Positions 8,975 to 18,269 of a stretch of 64,000 nucleotides of DNA are shown here, piece after piece (within the stretch, counting starts at the first letter, position 1; each line of letters begins with the position of its first letter). The position numbers and the translations under genes are program-made. The notes under the pieces are model-generated. The model saw only the letters and a list, made by a program, of their open reading frames with translations. It was not told the DNA's origin and did no database searches. Origin of the DNA: JAZREA01 sp045660545 (GTDB taxonomy: Bacteria > Bacillota > Clostridia > Monoglobales > Firm-18); contig JAZREA010000006.1 of the NCBI GenBank assembly GCA_045660545.1, positions 4,535 through 68,534 of the forward strand, written 5' to 3'.

Positions 8975-10867
8975 TTATTCTGTTATTGCGCCCTTTTTGT
9001 TGGGCTCGGATGTAAAGGTCTTTTTGCCTCTTATTGCTTCTGAAAGCAACTTCCTTGCTGTTTGGTTTTCCTTAAACGTTTCTGCAATTCCGATTTTATA
9101 TTCTATCTTAATATCTCTGTAATCTTCACGTTCGTCAAGCCTTAGTCCAAACAACCTCATTATATCTTCAACAGTGATGTAATCCACGTCATTAGCTAAA
9201 ACGACGAAGCTTCCGTTACCGTTGTAGATAAACTCTGCGCTTGTCTTACCGAAAGAATCTTTAATGTATTGTGTAAACATTTTGATTATATCGTCGCCCA
9301 CCTGACGAGAGTATTCGGCGTTGATAGACATAAGATTTGATATATCAACCATACAGTATACGGTACCGTCATCTAAAAGCTTTTTGTCCATAGACTTTAA
9401 GTATTTATCAAAATATGCGCGGTTATTAAGCTCTGTAAGATGGTCTGTATAGAAAATATAATTTATAATATCGCCAAGTCTTCCCAACACAACCGCACTT
9501 CCGCAGCAAAGTATTATCAGGAAGAAAAACGCTATCAATGTGTAAAGATTTACATTAACGCTCGGCTTTACAGATGCCGAAGACAAAACTGAAATATAAC
9601 TTGCACCGAGATACTCATTATATTCGTCGTTTGTTTTCATTGTTGTGTTATAAAGAAGTGTCAGGTCAGAAACAAGCGCTGTAATTTCGGCGTCAATTTC
9701 TTCTTTTAGCTGGTCATAATTCTCGTTATGAAGTTGGGTACAAGTTTGTCCCGATGACAGACATTCGTTATTTCCGCACGCTCCTGTACATTTCTGGAAT
9801 GTATCAATAACATACTGGCAATACGCCGTATCAATAACCGAATGTTCTTTCTTTTCGTTGTGGTCTCTCCAGCTGTATATAAGCTCGTCGTATGTTACTG
9901 TCTGGTCTCCCGCAGAAATAGGGTTTCCCGAGCCGTCAACCAAATTACGCTCATGAACGTTGTCAAGTATGTACTCGTAAGTAATGTTTGTGTTACCCGA
10001 CTCTCTCATTTTTTCCACATACGCGTCAATAACCGCAACAGTATCTTCTACAATGCTCTCTTCTTTTGTGTTTAAAATGTTATTGTTATCAATTCTTGTG
10101 GTATAGTCAGAAATCAATACCGTTTTGTTCTTGGTTATCTGATTTTTGTATATCTTAGAAAAAAGTGCTGAAAGTTTAACATGCCTTAAATAGTTGAATT
10201 CATCAGCCAGATCGCTAAAAGAGACCCCTGTCTTTGTCGAGCGGTAATAAGGGTTCTGGTCCATTCGCTGATACAAAGTTGTTAATGTTTCATCAACACC
10301 TGTATCAATCATTTCAACAATTTCAATATAATCATAATTTTCGTTTTCAATATTGTCTATAACATTTTTTGCAGGAGCTACATTAACATATTTCTGGCTG
10401 TATTCCGCAAAATATACATCCAACGTTTCGTCAAGGATTGTTCTTGCGAACTGGTCTCCTTCGCTGTTTGTGGCGGTGAAGGAAACGATATATGTACTTG
10501 GCTCATAAACATATTCTTCGCCCTCTTCGAGCTTTGCCTCTTTTTGGGCAACCTTATCCTCATCAGGAATCGGTGTTATTGACAATCTTGATATAAGGCT
10601 GTCAACCGAATAAACTCCCGTAAGCCCCATTTTGTCAACAACCTTCGACATTACCGCCGACGATTTAATTTCGTTAACATCAAGTTTGGAGCCCGTAGGT
10701 GTAAGCCCTTGCTCTGCCGCAGGATCATTGTAGTGGATAACCTCCGACGCAACATAAGTATTTGAGTTTTTGAGTTTAAAGTTTATTGCATATGTTGCTA
10801 AAACACAAAAAATCACAATGATTGGCAAAAGCTTTTTTAAGTATCTCATAATCTGAAAATTCTTCAT
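8975..10867 (-). CDS. Wzz-like chain-length protein fused to a degenerate GGDEF domain
   Basis: The 630-residue protein has an N-terminal helix (about 13-30), a long extracytoplasmic region (about 31-440), a second helix (about 441-461) and a cytoplasmic C-terminal GGDEF-type domain (about 474-615). The domain begins with the standard TDHLTELNNRAYFDKYL segment, but the active-site loop reads GNGSF (550-554) instead of GGDEF. No RxxD inhibitory site lies before it, so cyclase activity is very unlikely. Two flanking helices around a large outer domain match Wzz/CapA-type co-polymerases. The outer domain has five cysteines at 350, 360, 364, 369 and 376. An AGGAGGG site precedes the ATG. The fusion suggests c-di-GMP or GTP sensing in control of chain length or export, which is inference. 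Confidence 0.75.
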   Translation of the reverse strand: MKNFQIMRYLKKLLPIIVIFCVLATYAINFKLKNSNTYVASEVIHYNDPAAEQGLTPTGSKLDVNEIKSSAVMSKVVDKMGLTGVYSVDSLISRLSITPIPDEDKVAQKEAKLEEGEEYVYEPSTYIVSFTATNSEGDQFARTILDETLDVYFAEYSQKYVNVAPAKNVIDNIENENYDYIEIVEMIDTGVDETLTTLYQRMDQNPYYRSTKTGVSFSDLADEFNYLRHVKLSALFSKIYKNQITKNKTVLISDYTTRIDNNNILNTKEESIVEDTVAVIDAYVEKMRESGNTNITYEYILDNVHERNLVDGSGNPISAGDQTVTYDELIYSWRDHNEKKEHSVIDTAYCQYVIDTFQKCTGACGNNECLSSGQTCTQLHNENYDQLKEEIDAEITALVSDLTLLYNTTMKTNDEYNEYLGASYISVLSSASVKPSVNVNLYTLIAFFFLIILCCGSAVVLGRLGDIINYIFYTDHLTELNNRAYFDKYLKSMDKKLLDDGTVYCMVDISNLMSINAEYSRQVGDDIIKMFTQYIKDSFGKTSAEFIYNGNGSFVVLANDVDYITVEDIMRLFGLRLDEREDYRDIKIEYKIGIAETFKENQTARKLLSEAIRGKKTFTSEPNKKGAITE

Positions 10868-10895
10868 TTTTTACCCTCCTGTATTATTTTTGTGT

Positions 10896-12254
10896 TTATG
10901 CTTTCGGAAACTTTTTTGAAGCAGTATAAAGCAACGCTGCAACATAAGCTAAAACTGCGAACATAACAATCGTCTTTAACTCGCCGAATAACGAACTACC
11001 GGAAATACCGACTGCAATACACTGGTTCATTGTGTAATTAGAATACTCTCTTCCTGCATTTACCGCCTCAACCGTGAAATCATCTATACTCTTATCTATC
11101 GAGGCGATTAGTGCATCTGCCTCGGCGTTTGCATAAGTATTGCCCGATGCAGCTTGCATTTTACCTATAACAAGGTTGTTATCCATAATTTCCTTTTCGT
11201 TTGTAGCAACATTGTCGCTGAATGTTGTTGCCATAACAGAAAGCTCGTCTATACCCACTTTGGTTCTGCCCATATAATATTTACCGCTTTGGTCCCATGT
11301 GGGGACAAGCACTACTCTTGTCATTTCTTCAGAATACATATCAATCGCCTGATTGCACAGATTGAACGAAACGCTGTTTTTCTGCCTGTCAAAACCGGTG
11401 TTTGTGTTCTGGTATGAAAGCCTGTCTATATAGCTGTCTTTGTTCCTTACAACGCTGTGCTGCAAAACCAAGGACCTGAGGTTTTGTTCAATTTGTGTTT
11501 CCTTAAACTGATGAACCTTTCCGGCTATCGAATTGAATGTTGTATTATTATTTGTTACAAAGCTTGGGCCTTTTTCCGCCATTCCGTATAGATAGTTTAA
11601 TATAGCGGTGGTCTCTTTATTGAAGTAAGTTACAATGTCCATATATTCCATAGTGGAATAGTCCGGCTTGTCCTCTTTGCTTGTCAGGCTGAAATTATCC
11701 GTGTACTTTTCAATGTAGTATTCTTTATATGCGCTTGTTATAAGGGCGATAACGTTCTCTGCGTCTAAATGGTCGGTGTGCTTTGACGCATGATACTCTA
11801 CCACAAATTCTGTGGAAATATGATAATTGGACTTATCGTTAACGTCACCCTGAACGTAGGGATAAACACACAGGCAATTTTTCAGCTGTTTTACCGTTAC
11901 GTTTTCAAAGGCACCCATTTCGATAGCCTTTTGCACAACCTCGTCACATATTATTTCCGCCATGTTGTATCTTGTTCCGTTGGAGTTCTGAGCCTGTGAC
12001 GCCTCAGAGTAATTCAGCGACACAACCGCTGTAACAGAGTGTTTCGCCTTCATATGATTAAAAACGCCAAATATTCCTGAAATAACAATAACAAAAATTA
12101 AAATCCAGGCGTTTAAAAACTGCATATTCTTAAATATCTTGACAAACTCACTTCGTGTAACATTTTTCGAGCGGGAATACATTTTCAAAACAGCTATAAT
12201 CAGCAGTATAAACACCACCGCAAGCGGTAGCTTTTGCAAAATTGAGGATAACAT
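10896..12254 (-). CDS. Second Wzz-like membrane protein (polysaccharide co-polymerase candidate)
   Basis: The 452-residue protein has hydrophobic helices near 9-25 and 49-67, a long extracytoplasmic domain (about 70-420) and a C-terminal helix (about 425-443) followed by a short basic tail. The outer region resembles that of the next gene's protein in layout, for example the segment of beta-strand-like residues right after the helix and the coiled C-terminal part. I therefore read the two as a pair of divergent Wzz-like proteins. There is no attached kinase or GGDEF domain. It lies 28 bases upstream of the Wzz-GGDEF gene. The assignment rests on topology and context rather than a strong motif. 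Confidence 0.6.
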   Translation of the reverse strand: MLSSILQKLPLAVVFILLIIAVLKMYSRSKNVTRSEFVKIFKNMQFLNAWILIFVIVISGIFGVFNHMKAKHSVTAVVSLNYSEASQAQNSNGTRYNMAEIICDEVVQKAIEMGAFENVTVKQLKNCLCVYPYVQGDVNDKSNYHISTEFVVEYHASKHTDHLDAENVIALITSAYKEYYIEKYTDNFSLTSKEDKPDYSTMEYMDIVTYFNKETTAILNYLYGMAEKGPSFVTNNNTTFNSIAGKVHQFKETQIEQNLRSLVLQHSVVRNKDSYIDRLSYQNTNTGFDRQKNSVSFNLCNQAIDMYSEEMTRVVLVPTWDQSGKYYMGRTKVGIDELSVMATTFSDNVATNEKEIMDNNLVIGKMQAASGNTYANAEADALIASIDKSIDDFTVEAVNAGREYSNYTMNQCIAVGISGSSLFGELKTIVMFAVLAYVAALLYTASKKFPKA

Positions 12255-12277
12255 CTAAAACACACCCCTTTCCATCA

Positions 12278-13249
12278 TCAGAATTTATTTATATCAACAA
12301 TCACAATTTCGGGCTGATTGTTGATTCTGAAAACATTTTTATTTTCAAGTCCGCAGCTTATAATCAAAGGTCTGCCCTGAACCTCGTACCTGCCATAAAC
12401 GTAATATCCGCTTCTCTCCGGCAAAAAGCCTGCGCCGTTTGTGTATAACGGCCCAACCATCGGAACTCTTACCACTCCTCCGTGGGTGTCTCCGGCAAGG
12501 GCTAAATCTCCCCAAAAATCAGGTTGAAATTCGCTGAAAACCAAAGGCTCGTGAATAGCTGTGATTTTCAAATTATTTTCATTTGAATAAATATACTCTT
12601 CAAAGCTTTCTCCCGCATACGACCAAAAGGCTGACGGATTGGAAGTAAGCACTCCGTATACATCCACATTTGTTGTTCCTATTGTTATAGTATCTGCTTT
12701 GTTTTTAAGCACCTTTACGCCTGAGGCTTCCAGCTTTTTCGTTAATTCATCCGTAGTTTCCAAAAGTTTTGCGGCGTCACGGTTACTGTCATTAAATCCA
12801 AGCTTCTTATCAAGAGAGTCCTGAGTCATAGGATTGTTATAGTATTTTTCTGTCTCATTGTTACCGAATATGTAATAGGAAGGCGCCACATCCGAAAGAG
12901 CCTTGCACAAGCTAACCGCTACGTCGGTTGATTGTATTTTCGAATCAATCATATCACCGGTGTATATAATCAAATCGGGCTTTAATTTTTCAACACGACT
13001 GATTATCTTGCTGTTGTCGTTTCCATACAGGCAATTATGCAAATCCGAAATCTGAACAACCCTTATTTTGTTGTTAACTTTCAGGCTGCTTACGCTATAA
13101 AAGGTCTCTTTAAAATTGCGGTTCCCTATGTAATTACAGCCAACTATCGCGATAAACACAGCTATACCTACGAAAATCAGGCTTATTAAAAAGAGTCTTA
13201 ACGCTCTTATGCTTTTCTTTGGTTTTGTAGTATTTATATATCCGTTCAT
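12278..13249 (-). CDS. Membrane-anchored metallophosphoesterase (YkuE-like)
   Basis: The 323-residue protein has one N-terminal membrane helix (about 18-38). The calcineurin-like metallophosphoesterase motifs follow in order: ISDLHN (D-x-H), TGDMID (GDxxD), FGNNET (GN-H/E type), an AIHEP segment and AGDTHGG near the C-terminus. The catalytic domain would face outward. Relatives hydrolyse phosphoesters, and some act on UDP-diacylglucosamine or lipid pyrophosphates. Its place between Wzz-like and GT4 genes suggests a job in polymer or undecaprenyl-linked intermediate turnover, but no substrate can be read. The GN-N-E motif is a variant of the more common GNH(D/E). Confidence 0.83.
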   Translation of the reverse strand: MNGYINTTKPKKSIRALRLFLISLIFVGIAVFIAIVGCNYIGNRNFKETFYSVSSLKVNNKIRVVQISDLHNCLYGNDNSKIISRVEKLKPDLIIYTGDMIDSKIQSTDVAVSLCKALSDVAPSYYIFGNNETEKYYNNPMTQDSLDKKLGFNDSNRDAAKLLETTDELTKKLEASGVKVLKNKADTITIGTTNVDVYGVLTSNPSAFWSYAGESFEEYIYSNENNLKITAIHEPLVFSEFQPDFWGDLALAGDTHGGVVRVPMVGPLYTNGAGFLPERSGYYVYGRYEVQGRPLIISCGLENKNVFRINNQPEIVIVDINKF

Positions 13250-13268
13250 ACTATAAACTACCTTTCGT

Positions 13269-14399
13269 TTAATTTTTCAACACCTTTTTATACAGGTTGT
13301 ATGTAGCTGTTGCAACATCATTCCAGTTATATTTACCAAGTATAAAATCGTCAGCATTAGTTTTTAGATTATTTACAAGTTCTTCGTTATCACACATCAC
13401 TTGCAACTTATCTGCCAAATCTTTTATGTCGCTTTTTTTAAAGTGCATTGCCTTGTCTTCTGTAACCAAAGTATTTTCGGGAATGTCAGAGCACAAGACT
13501 GCGTTCCCGTATGCAAGGGCTTCTAAAAGGCTAAGCGACATTCCTTCAATATCCGACGGCAACGTAACCAGATAAGCGTTACTGTATATTTCCGAAAGAA
13601 CATCTCCCGATATAAATCCGGTAAAAATAATATTAGGATTATTCGATGCCTTTTGCTTTAATAATCTTACATATTCATCTGTATCGCTTGTATCTCCTGC
13701 AATAACAAGCTTTTTATCAGTTTTGATGCTGTTATACGCATCAATAAGATAATGTACTCCTTTTTCGGCAGTAAGTCTTGAAACGATGCAAATATAACCG
13801 CCTTTTGAAAGTCCATACAATTTAGTTATTTGCTCCGCCTCTTTTTTGGCAGGCTTGTCTATTCCGTTGTGAATCAGCACGGTTTCGCGGTTATATGTTT
13901 TTTTAAAATACTCACGGGCGCTTTCGCTCAGGACGATTATCTCGTCGGCACATTTTACCATAACCTTCTCGCCAAACCTTATATATTTAGAAGCAAATCC
14001 GTGTCCCCACTTTTCCCTCTGCCAATCAAGCCCGTGAACAGTTGCTACACAGTGTTTTCCAAACATTTTCGGTATCCACATTGCAGCGCAAGGGCCTTCG
14101 GCGTGAAAATGAACTATATCATACTTCCCAAAAGCCGCGCTAATTGCAGCCGTAAAAGAAGCAACCATTGCAGAAAGTCCTCTTGCCTCAATCGTCCAGG
14201 CGTTTTTTAGAGTTACGCCCTTGTATTTTTTATCTTTCACGGTGCCTACATACTCGTTTTCCACCTTGTCGGATGAACGATTATAGCACACCACATTAAC
14301 TCCTTTTTCTGTCAGCAAAGGACACAAAGAGGTAAGTACATTTTCAATGCCCCCTCGTCTTGAAGGAACAACTTTATGTCCAAGCATTGCAACTTTCAT
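13269..14399 (-). CDS. Glycosyltransferase family 4
   Basis: The 376-residue GT-B enzyme has PSRRGGIENVLTSL near the N-terminus, FHAEGP and TVHGLDWQREKWG in the first domain, IVSRLTAEKGVHYLI in the second, and SDIEGMSLSLLEALAYG with the conserved E-x7-E. The TVHGLDWQREKW segment is typical of the GT4 group related to rhamnosyl- or mannosyltransferases that act second in EPS repeat assembly. It lies between the metallophosphoesterase and the initiating transferase. That position fits an early step after the first sugar phosphate is loaded on the lipid carrier. Confidence 0.87.
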   Translation of the reverse strand: MKVAMLGHKVVPSRRGGIENVLTSLCPLLTEKGVNVVCYNRSSDKVENEYVGTVKDKKYKGVTLKNAWTIEARGLSAMVASFTAAISAAFGKYDIVHFHAEGPCAAMWIPKMFGKHCVATVHGLDWQREKWGHGFASKYIRFGEKVMVKCADEIIVLSESAREYFKKTYNRETVLIHNGIDKPAKKEAEQITKLYGLSKGGYICIVSRLTAEKGVHYLIDAYNSIKTDKKLVIAGDTSDTDEYVRLLKQKASNNPNIIFTGFISGDVLSEIYSNAYLVTLPSDIEGMSLSLLEALAYGNAVLCSDIPENTLVTEDKAMHFKKSDIKDLADKLQVMCDNEELVNNLKTNADDFILGKYNWNDVATATYNLYKKVLKN

Positions 14400-14424
14400 T
14401 TTCCTATCCCCAATCTAAAAGAGT

Positions 14425-15105
14425 TTATCTTCCGGTTGCACTAAGCATAACAATAGGTGTTTTAAGCATAATAAGTAAATCGCCGGGAAACGTTCTGTTT
14501 TGTATGTAATCCAAATCCATCTCAACCCATTGTTCAAAAGGAACGTCGTTTCTGTTTTTGTGAATCTGCCAGGTACAAGTAATTCCCGGAGTAACAAGCA
14601 GACGAAGCTTCTGGTAGTCAGTATAATATTCAACCTCTCTCGGAAGCGGAGGTCTTGGGCCCACCAAAGTCATATCACCCTTAAAAACGTTGAAAAACTG
14701 CATCAGCTCATCAAGAGAAAGTTTCCTTAATATTTTTCCGACCCTTGTTATTCTCGGGTCGTGTTTCATTTTAAACACAGGCCCCTCCATTTCGTTCTTG
14801 TCTTTTAACTGTTCCAAAAGCTTTTCAGCATTCGGACGCATGGTACGGAATTTATACATATAAAATTCTTTTCCGTGGCGTCCGACCCTCTTTTGTTTAA
14901 AGAACGGTCCGGCAGCAGGGTCGTCAATACATATAACGATTGCTATTATAAACATCAGCGGAAGAAAACCAAGCAAAATAATCGTTGCGAAAAATATATC
15001 AAAAAGCCTTTTCTTTCTCCAATATGACAAATACGATTTTTCGATTAATGCTTCTAATTTTACTCTGGTTTTTTCATCTACGTTTTCTCTTTCGATGTAG
15101 GGCAT
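14425..15105 (-). CDS. Undecaprenyl-phosphate sugar phosphotransferase (initiating enzyme, bacterial sugar transferase family)
   Basis: The product carries the short single-helix form of the family: KRLFDIFFATIILLGFLPLMF as the membrane segment, KRVGRHGKEFYMYKFRTMRP, KLSLDELMQFFNVFKGDMTLVGPRPPLP and a late PGITCTWQIHKNR. These are the hallmark motifs of enzymes that load a sugar-1-phosphate onto undecaprenyl phosphate and start repeat-unit synthesis. I place the start at the ATG at 15105, with AGAAGGA seven to eight bases upstream. A TTG ten codons earlier overlaps the previous stop but lacks its own good site. The sugar (glucose, galactose or an amino sugar) cannot be decided. Confidence 0.92.
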   Translation of the reverse strand: MPYIERENVDEKTRVKLEALIEKSYLSYWRKKRLFDIFFATIILLGFLPLMFIIAIVICIDDPAAGPFFKQKRVGRHGKEFYMYKFRTMRPNAEKLLEQLKDKNEMEGPVFKMKHDPRITRVGKILRKLSLDELMQFFNVFKGDMTLVGPRPPLPREVEYYTDYQKLRLLVTPGITCTWQIHKNRNDVPFEQWVEMDLDYIQNRTFPGDLLIMLKTPIVMLSATGR

Positions 15106-15131
15106 TTCCAAATCCTTCTTTCGTTTTTTAT

Positions 15132-15989
15132 TCAAAACTTAAAGTTCATAAGCGTATCATACTCGATATTGCGCCAAGGAGAAAAATAAAATTTCTTAAA
15201 TCCGTCTCTGCATCCGCAAATTAATTCCTCTCCGCCTTTTAAATATCCCGGATGGAATCCAATCTCAATATCCTTATTATTTTTTTGGGCAAGCTTTAAA
15301 TAGTGCGGGAGCAGTTTTTTTATCCTCGTTTCGTTTAACCGCCCCGAAAACATAGCTCCCATAAAATATCCATACCGGATTTTTGTTTTTTTAAGTTCCC
15401 TGAGGTTGACAAAAGCAAGTGCCTTTAAAAGCCACTGTTTAATAAGTCCTGTCGGGGTATAGCTAAGGTACAGTGACGGCGTCAAAATATATGGTAAAAC
15501 CGGCTCGGCCGGAACACGCATATACTGGACACAAAGTCCCTCATCTTTAATCACACGCATCATCGTTTTAAATACAAGCGGTATCATATGGGTATGCTGA
15601 TGGCTGTCTATTGAAGGTATGACTTTATCAGCAAAGGCCTTTTTCCAAAACTTAATCTGACTTTGTATTTCTTTATATATCTGATTTTCAAGCTCCTTTC
15701 TCTTCGGCGAAAAAGAGAGCAAAAACAACCCGATAAATGAATACTTAAAATAGCCGTTGTCATCAATCAACAAACCGACGTCCTCGGGCTTTGACAGCGG
15801 ACGTCCCTCAACCAAATTAATGTGCAACGACAGCTGCTCACTGTCCTTTGACAAACGCTCTAAAAAATCTGATATATCTCCGTTTGGCAAGACGCTAACC
15901 TTATTTAAAGCGCCGTTTTTAAGGCAGTTTTCTATTCTGCCGTTAGTTGCTGCGGATACCCCATAATCGTCCGCGCAAAAATATACCAT
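15132..15989 (-). CDS. ChbG/HpnK (YdjC) family carbohydrate deacetylase
   Basis: The 285-residue protein has the metal-site motifs of the YdjC family: CADDYGVSAATNG at the N-terminus (Asp pair), LSLHINLVEG, DSHQHTHM and a late IGFHPGYL. Members remove acetyl groups from N-acetylated sugars such as diacetylchitobiose. A deacetylase inside an EPS operon is most simply read as acting on an N-acetylated sugar of the polymer or its lipid-linked intermediate. No signal peptide is visible, so the action is likely cytoplasmic. It follows the Gtr-II-like gene by 5 bases, with a GAGGTAG site. Confidence 0.86.
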   Translation of the reverse strand: MVYFCADDYGVSAATNGRIENCLKNGALNKVSVLPNGDISDFLERLSKDSEQLSLHINLVEGRPLSKPEDVGLLIDDNGYFKYSFIGLFLLSFSPKRKELENQIYKEIQSQIKFWKKAFADKVIPSIDSHQHTHMIPLVFKTMMRVIKDEGLCVQYMRVPAEPVLPYILTPSLYLSYTPTGLIKQWLLKALAFVNLRELKKTKIRYGYFMGAMFSGRLNETRIKKLLPHYLKLAQKNNKDIEIGFHPGYLKGGEELICGCRDGFKKFYFSPWRNIEYDTLMNFKF

Positions 15990-15994
15990 ATAAT

Positions 15995-17533
15995 CTACCT
16001 CTTATCCCCAAGCTTTATAACAATCACATTATCTATTACACAAACCGAGCTTTTATCAGGCCAGCTGCCCAATTTATCCGCATCTATTTTAGCAAGTAAC
16101 AACTCTTTTTCTTCACCCGATACGAACCGATAATCCTTTGCGCAATAGTCGTTTAACGCGCTGCATAAAACGCTTTGGCCTACAATTTCATCATCTTCTC
16201 TTAATATGTATGCATCAGTTGTCCCCGTCATATCAGGAGGCAAAATCACACTGTACGCCTCGCTTTCAGGAAGATGGCCCAAAACCAAAATTCTGTCACA
16301 CTGATTCGCACCTTCGGTTTGTTCTATGCGGTCTGCGATACGAACCAAAGCTGCATAAGATTTTTCGTACGCCATATTAAGCTTGTGATAGCTAACGTTT
16401 GCAATAATTATATGGTTGAAAACAAGAATTGATACAACGCCAAAAACCGCCCACATCTTTACCGTGTTTAGTCTTGTACATTTATAGTCGGTTTTTTCGT
16501 ATTGCAGTATTAAAAACAGATAAAATACTAAAAATCCCATTTTCATCAGGTTATGATAATCTATACTGCTGTTTATAAAAGCAAGCACGCTTGCGCCAAT
16601 GGGTAATAGAACGACACAAACAAACAAAGCTAAAATTTTCGTAACACATAATTTGTTTTTAACCACATCTGCCAGATACAAAGCAAACGTAAGGATAAAT
16701 ACAATTAAATTTAATACAACAAACACGCTAGGCCCATTCGAAAAATCAAAGAAATATGAAACGAACGACTCTTTAATTATGTATAACGAAGCCGGTATAT
16801 CAATCCCGCTAAAAGACGCCGCGCTGTCAAACCCCTGATACTCCAAAAGAGCGGTACCCGTCAATTTCAGAAGGACTGTTAGCACCAGGTAGTATAATAG
16901 CATACCCAAAACACCTGTAAGTAAAAACTTAAAGCATTTGTTTATTAAGCTCTTTAAGTCGCTATCCTTTTGCATTACCTCTAAAATCAAGCTCAAAAGC
17001 AACAGCATTATCGTAACAGTTATGTACGCCTGATAAATTCCGGCAGACAAAGCTATTAATACCGCAGAGCCGATGTAACACGGCTTATCTTTTACAAGCA
17101 ACATCGCAGCAATACACGAAAGCAGAAAAGCAAGTGCGTATCCGTCCGCCACATAGTTATACATCATCACAGACGTTACGGTAGGAAATGTAGCAACCAG
17201 CCCTCCGACAAGTGCTGCTGTTATGTTTTTCCTGACACCAAACATTTTACAGATACACACAGCACCAAGTCCATGGAACACAATAGCCATCAGTCCTGCC
17301 ACAAAAGGCAGGTCATAAAACGAACTCGGAGCACACACAACAGGCAAAAACCATCTTCCCATTGCAATCATATTTTGCCCATCATACCTGAAAACGAGGC
17401 TGTCCCAGTTAGGAAGCCAGTTTGTAATTTTATACAAATGAGCAATAAAGCCCATAACAAGGGAAAAGGCAAAGCACACTTTCCACTCGGGCAAAATTCT
17501 CTTTTTGATTTTTTCTATCATTTGTTCAGGCAT
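15995..17533 (-). CDS. Gtr-II-like membrane glucosyltransferase
   Basis: The 512-residue polytopic protein has about ten to eleven hydrophobic helices. Its first outer loop has the segment NWDSLVFRYDGQNMIAMGRW, characteristic of the Glucos_trans_II family of serotype-converting glucosyltransferases. I chose the ATG at 17533 because GGAGTGG lies just upstream and the preceding gene stops one base before it. A longer frame to 17587 would overlap that gene. Such enzymes use undecaprenyl-phosphate glucose to add side-branch glucose outside the membrane. GtrA- and GtrB-like partners are in the same operon (20347-20736 and 938-1864). The sugar is inferred from the family. Confidence 0.78.
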   Translation of the reverse strand: MPEQMIEKIKKRILPEWKVCFAFSLVMGFIAHLYKITNWLPNWDSLVFRYDGQNMIAMGRWFLPVVCAPSSFYDLPFVAGLMAIVFHGLGAVCICKMFGVRKNITAALVGGLVATFPTVTSVMMYNYVADGYALAFLLSCIAAMLLVKDKPCYIGSAVLIALSAGIYQAYITVTIMLLLLSLILEVMQKDSDLKSLINKCFKFLLTGVLGMLLYYLVLTVLLKLTGTALLEYQGFDSAASFSGIDIPASLYIIKESFVSYFFDFSNGPSVFVVLNLIVFILTFALYLADVVKNKLCVTKILALFVCVVLLPIGASVLAFINSSIDYHNLMKMGFLVFYLFLILQYEKTDYKCTRLNTVKMWAVFGVVSILVFNHIIIANVSYHKLNMAYEKSYAALVRIADRIEQTEGANQCDRILVLGHLPESEAYSVILPPDMTGTTDAYILREDDEIVGQSVLCSALNDYCAKDYRFVSGEEKELLLAKIDADKLGSWPDKSSVCVIDNVIVIKLGDKR

Positions 17534-17534
17534 A

Positions 17535-18269
17535 TTACCACTCCAACCACTTAAATTTATGTAAGAACTTCCCGTATAGTTTGTCATACATCCTTACGCC
17601 TATAATTCTTTTAATTCTTGTTGTTCTTTTTGTCACATCTGACGTCCATGTAGCGCAGTAATGATGTATGGAATATGTGTTTTTTGTTATAGTCTTTTTC
17701 CCTGTATAATAATCCATAGGGCAAAGATATTCCCTCGGAAGAAACAGCGTATCCATAAACGTCTGGTTTGTATTTTTAATATCCATACCAAGCCTTTTTA
17801 GTGCTGCTGTGTTTCTGTCGGGACAAGTTGTAAGGTCATAGCTTCCGTCAGGCAAAACAAAAGGAATATCGTCATAGTCTTTTAAAAACTCTGCAATTAT
17901 TTTGTTCCCTTTTTTTGCGCCAAAGCCAAGCCCCGTTGCCACAATACCTTTTTCATCAAACCCCATAAAACCGTCGTTTTCGAGCAAATCGTCAATAGGC
18001 TTTATAAGCTCAACATCGGTGTCTAAGTATATTCCGCCGTTATCGTAAATTATTTTCAGCCTTGCAAAGTCGCTGACAAACGCCCATTTTTTTGCCTCGT
18101 ACGCTTCACGCAAATAACGATTTTGCGACAGGTCAAAGTTATCTTCGTTATGGCAGATAATTTCATAACCCGGGCAATATTTTTCCCAGCTTTGTATACA
18201 TTTTTTAGATATTTTGGGCATTTCACCTTTGCCAAACCAACAATAGTGAATCAGTTTTGGAATACTCAT
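17535..18269 (-). CDS. GT32-like glycosyltransferase with DXD motif (capsular polysaccharide synthesis type)
   Basis: The 244-residue cytoplasmic protein begins IPKLIHYCWFGKGEMPKISK, followed by ARLKIIYDNGGIYLDTDVEL, which holds the DXD metal-binding motif. This pair is diagnostic of the Gly_transf_sug/OCH1-like family that transfers hexoses, often mannose or galactose, in capsule loci. A late IHHYCATW segment is also typical. The gene overlaps the upstream flippase gene by four bases. It likely adds a sugar to the repeat unit inside the cell. Confidence 0.85.
   Translation of the reverse strand: MSIPKLIHYCWFGKGEMPKISKKCIQSWEKYCPGYEIICHNEDNFDLSQNRYLREAYEAKKWAFVSDFARLKIIYDNGGIYLDTDVELIKPIDDLLENDGFMGFDEKGIVATGLGFGAKKGNKIIAEFLKDYDDIPFVLPDGSYDLTTCPDRNTAALKRLGMDIKNTNQTFMDTLFLPREYLCPMDYYTGKKTITKNTYSIHHYCATWTSDVTKRTTRIKRIIGVRMYDKLYGKFLHKFKWLEW

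Noticed and set aside
8409..9122. 237-codon plus-strand reading frame under the Wzy-like and Wzz-GGDEF genes
   Set aside because: It spans two well-supported minus-strand genes and their junction; Lys/His/Tyr-rich shadow with no family match.
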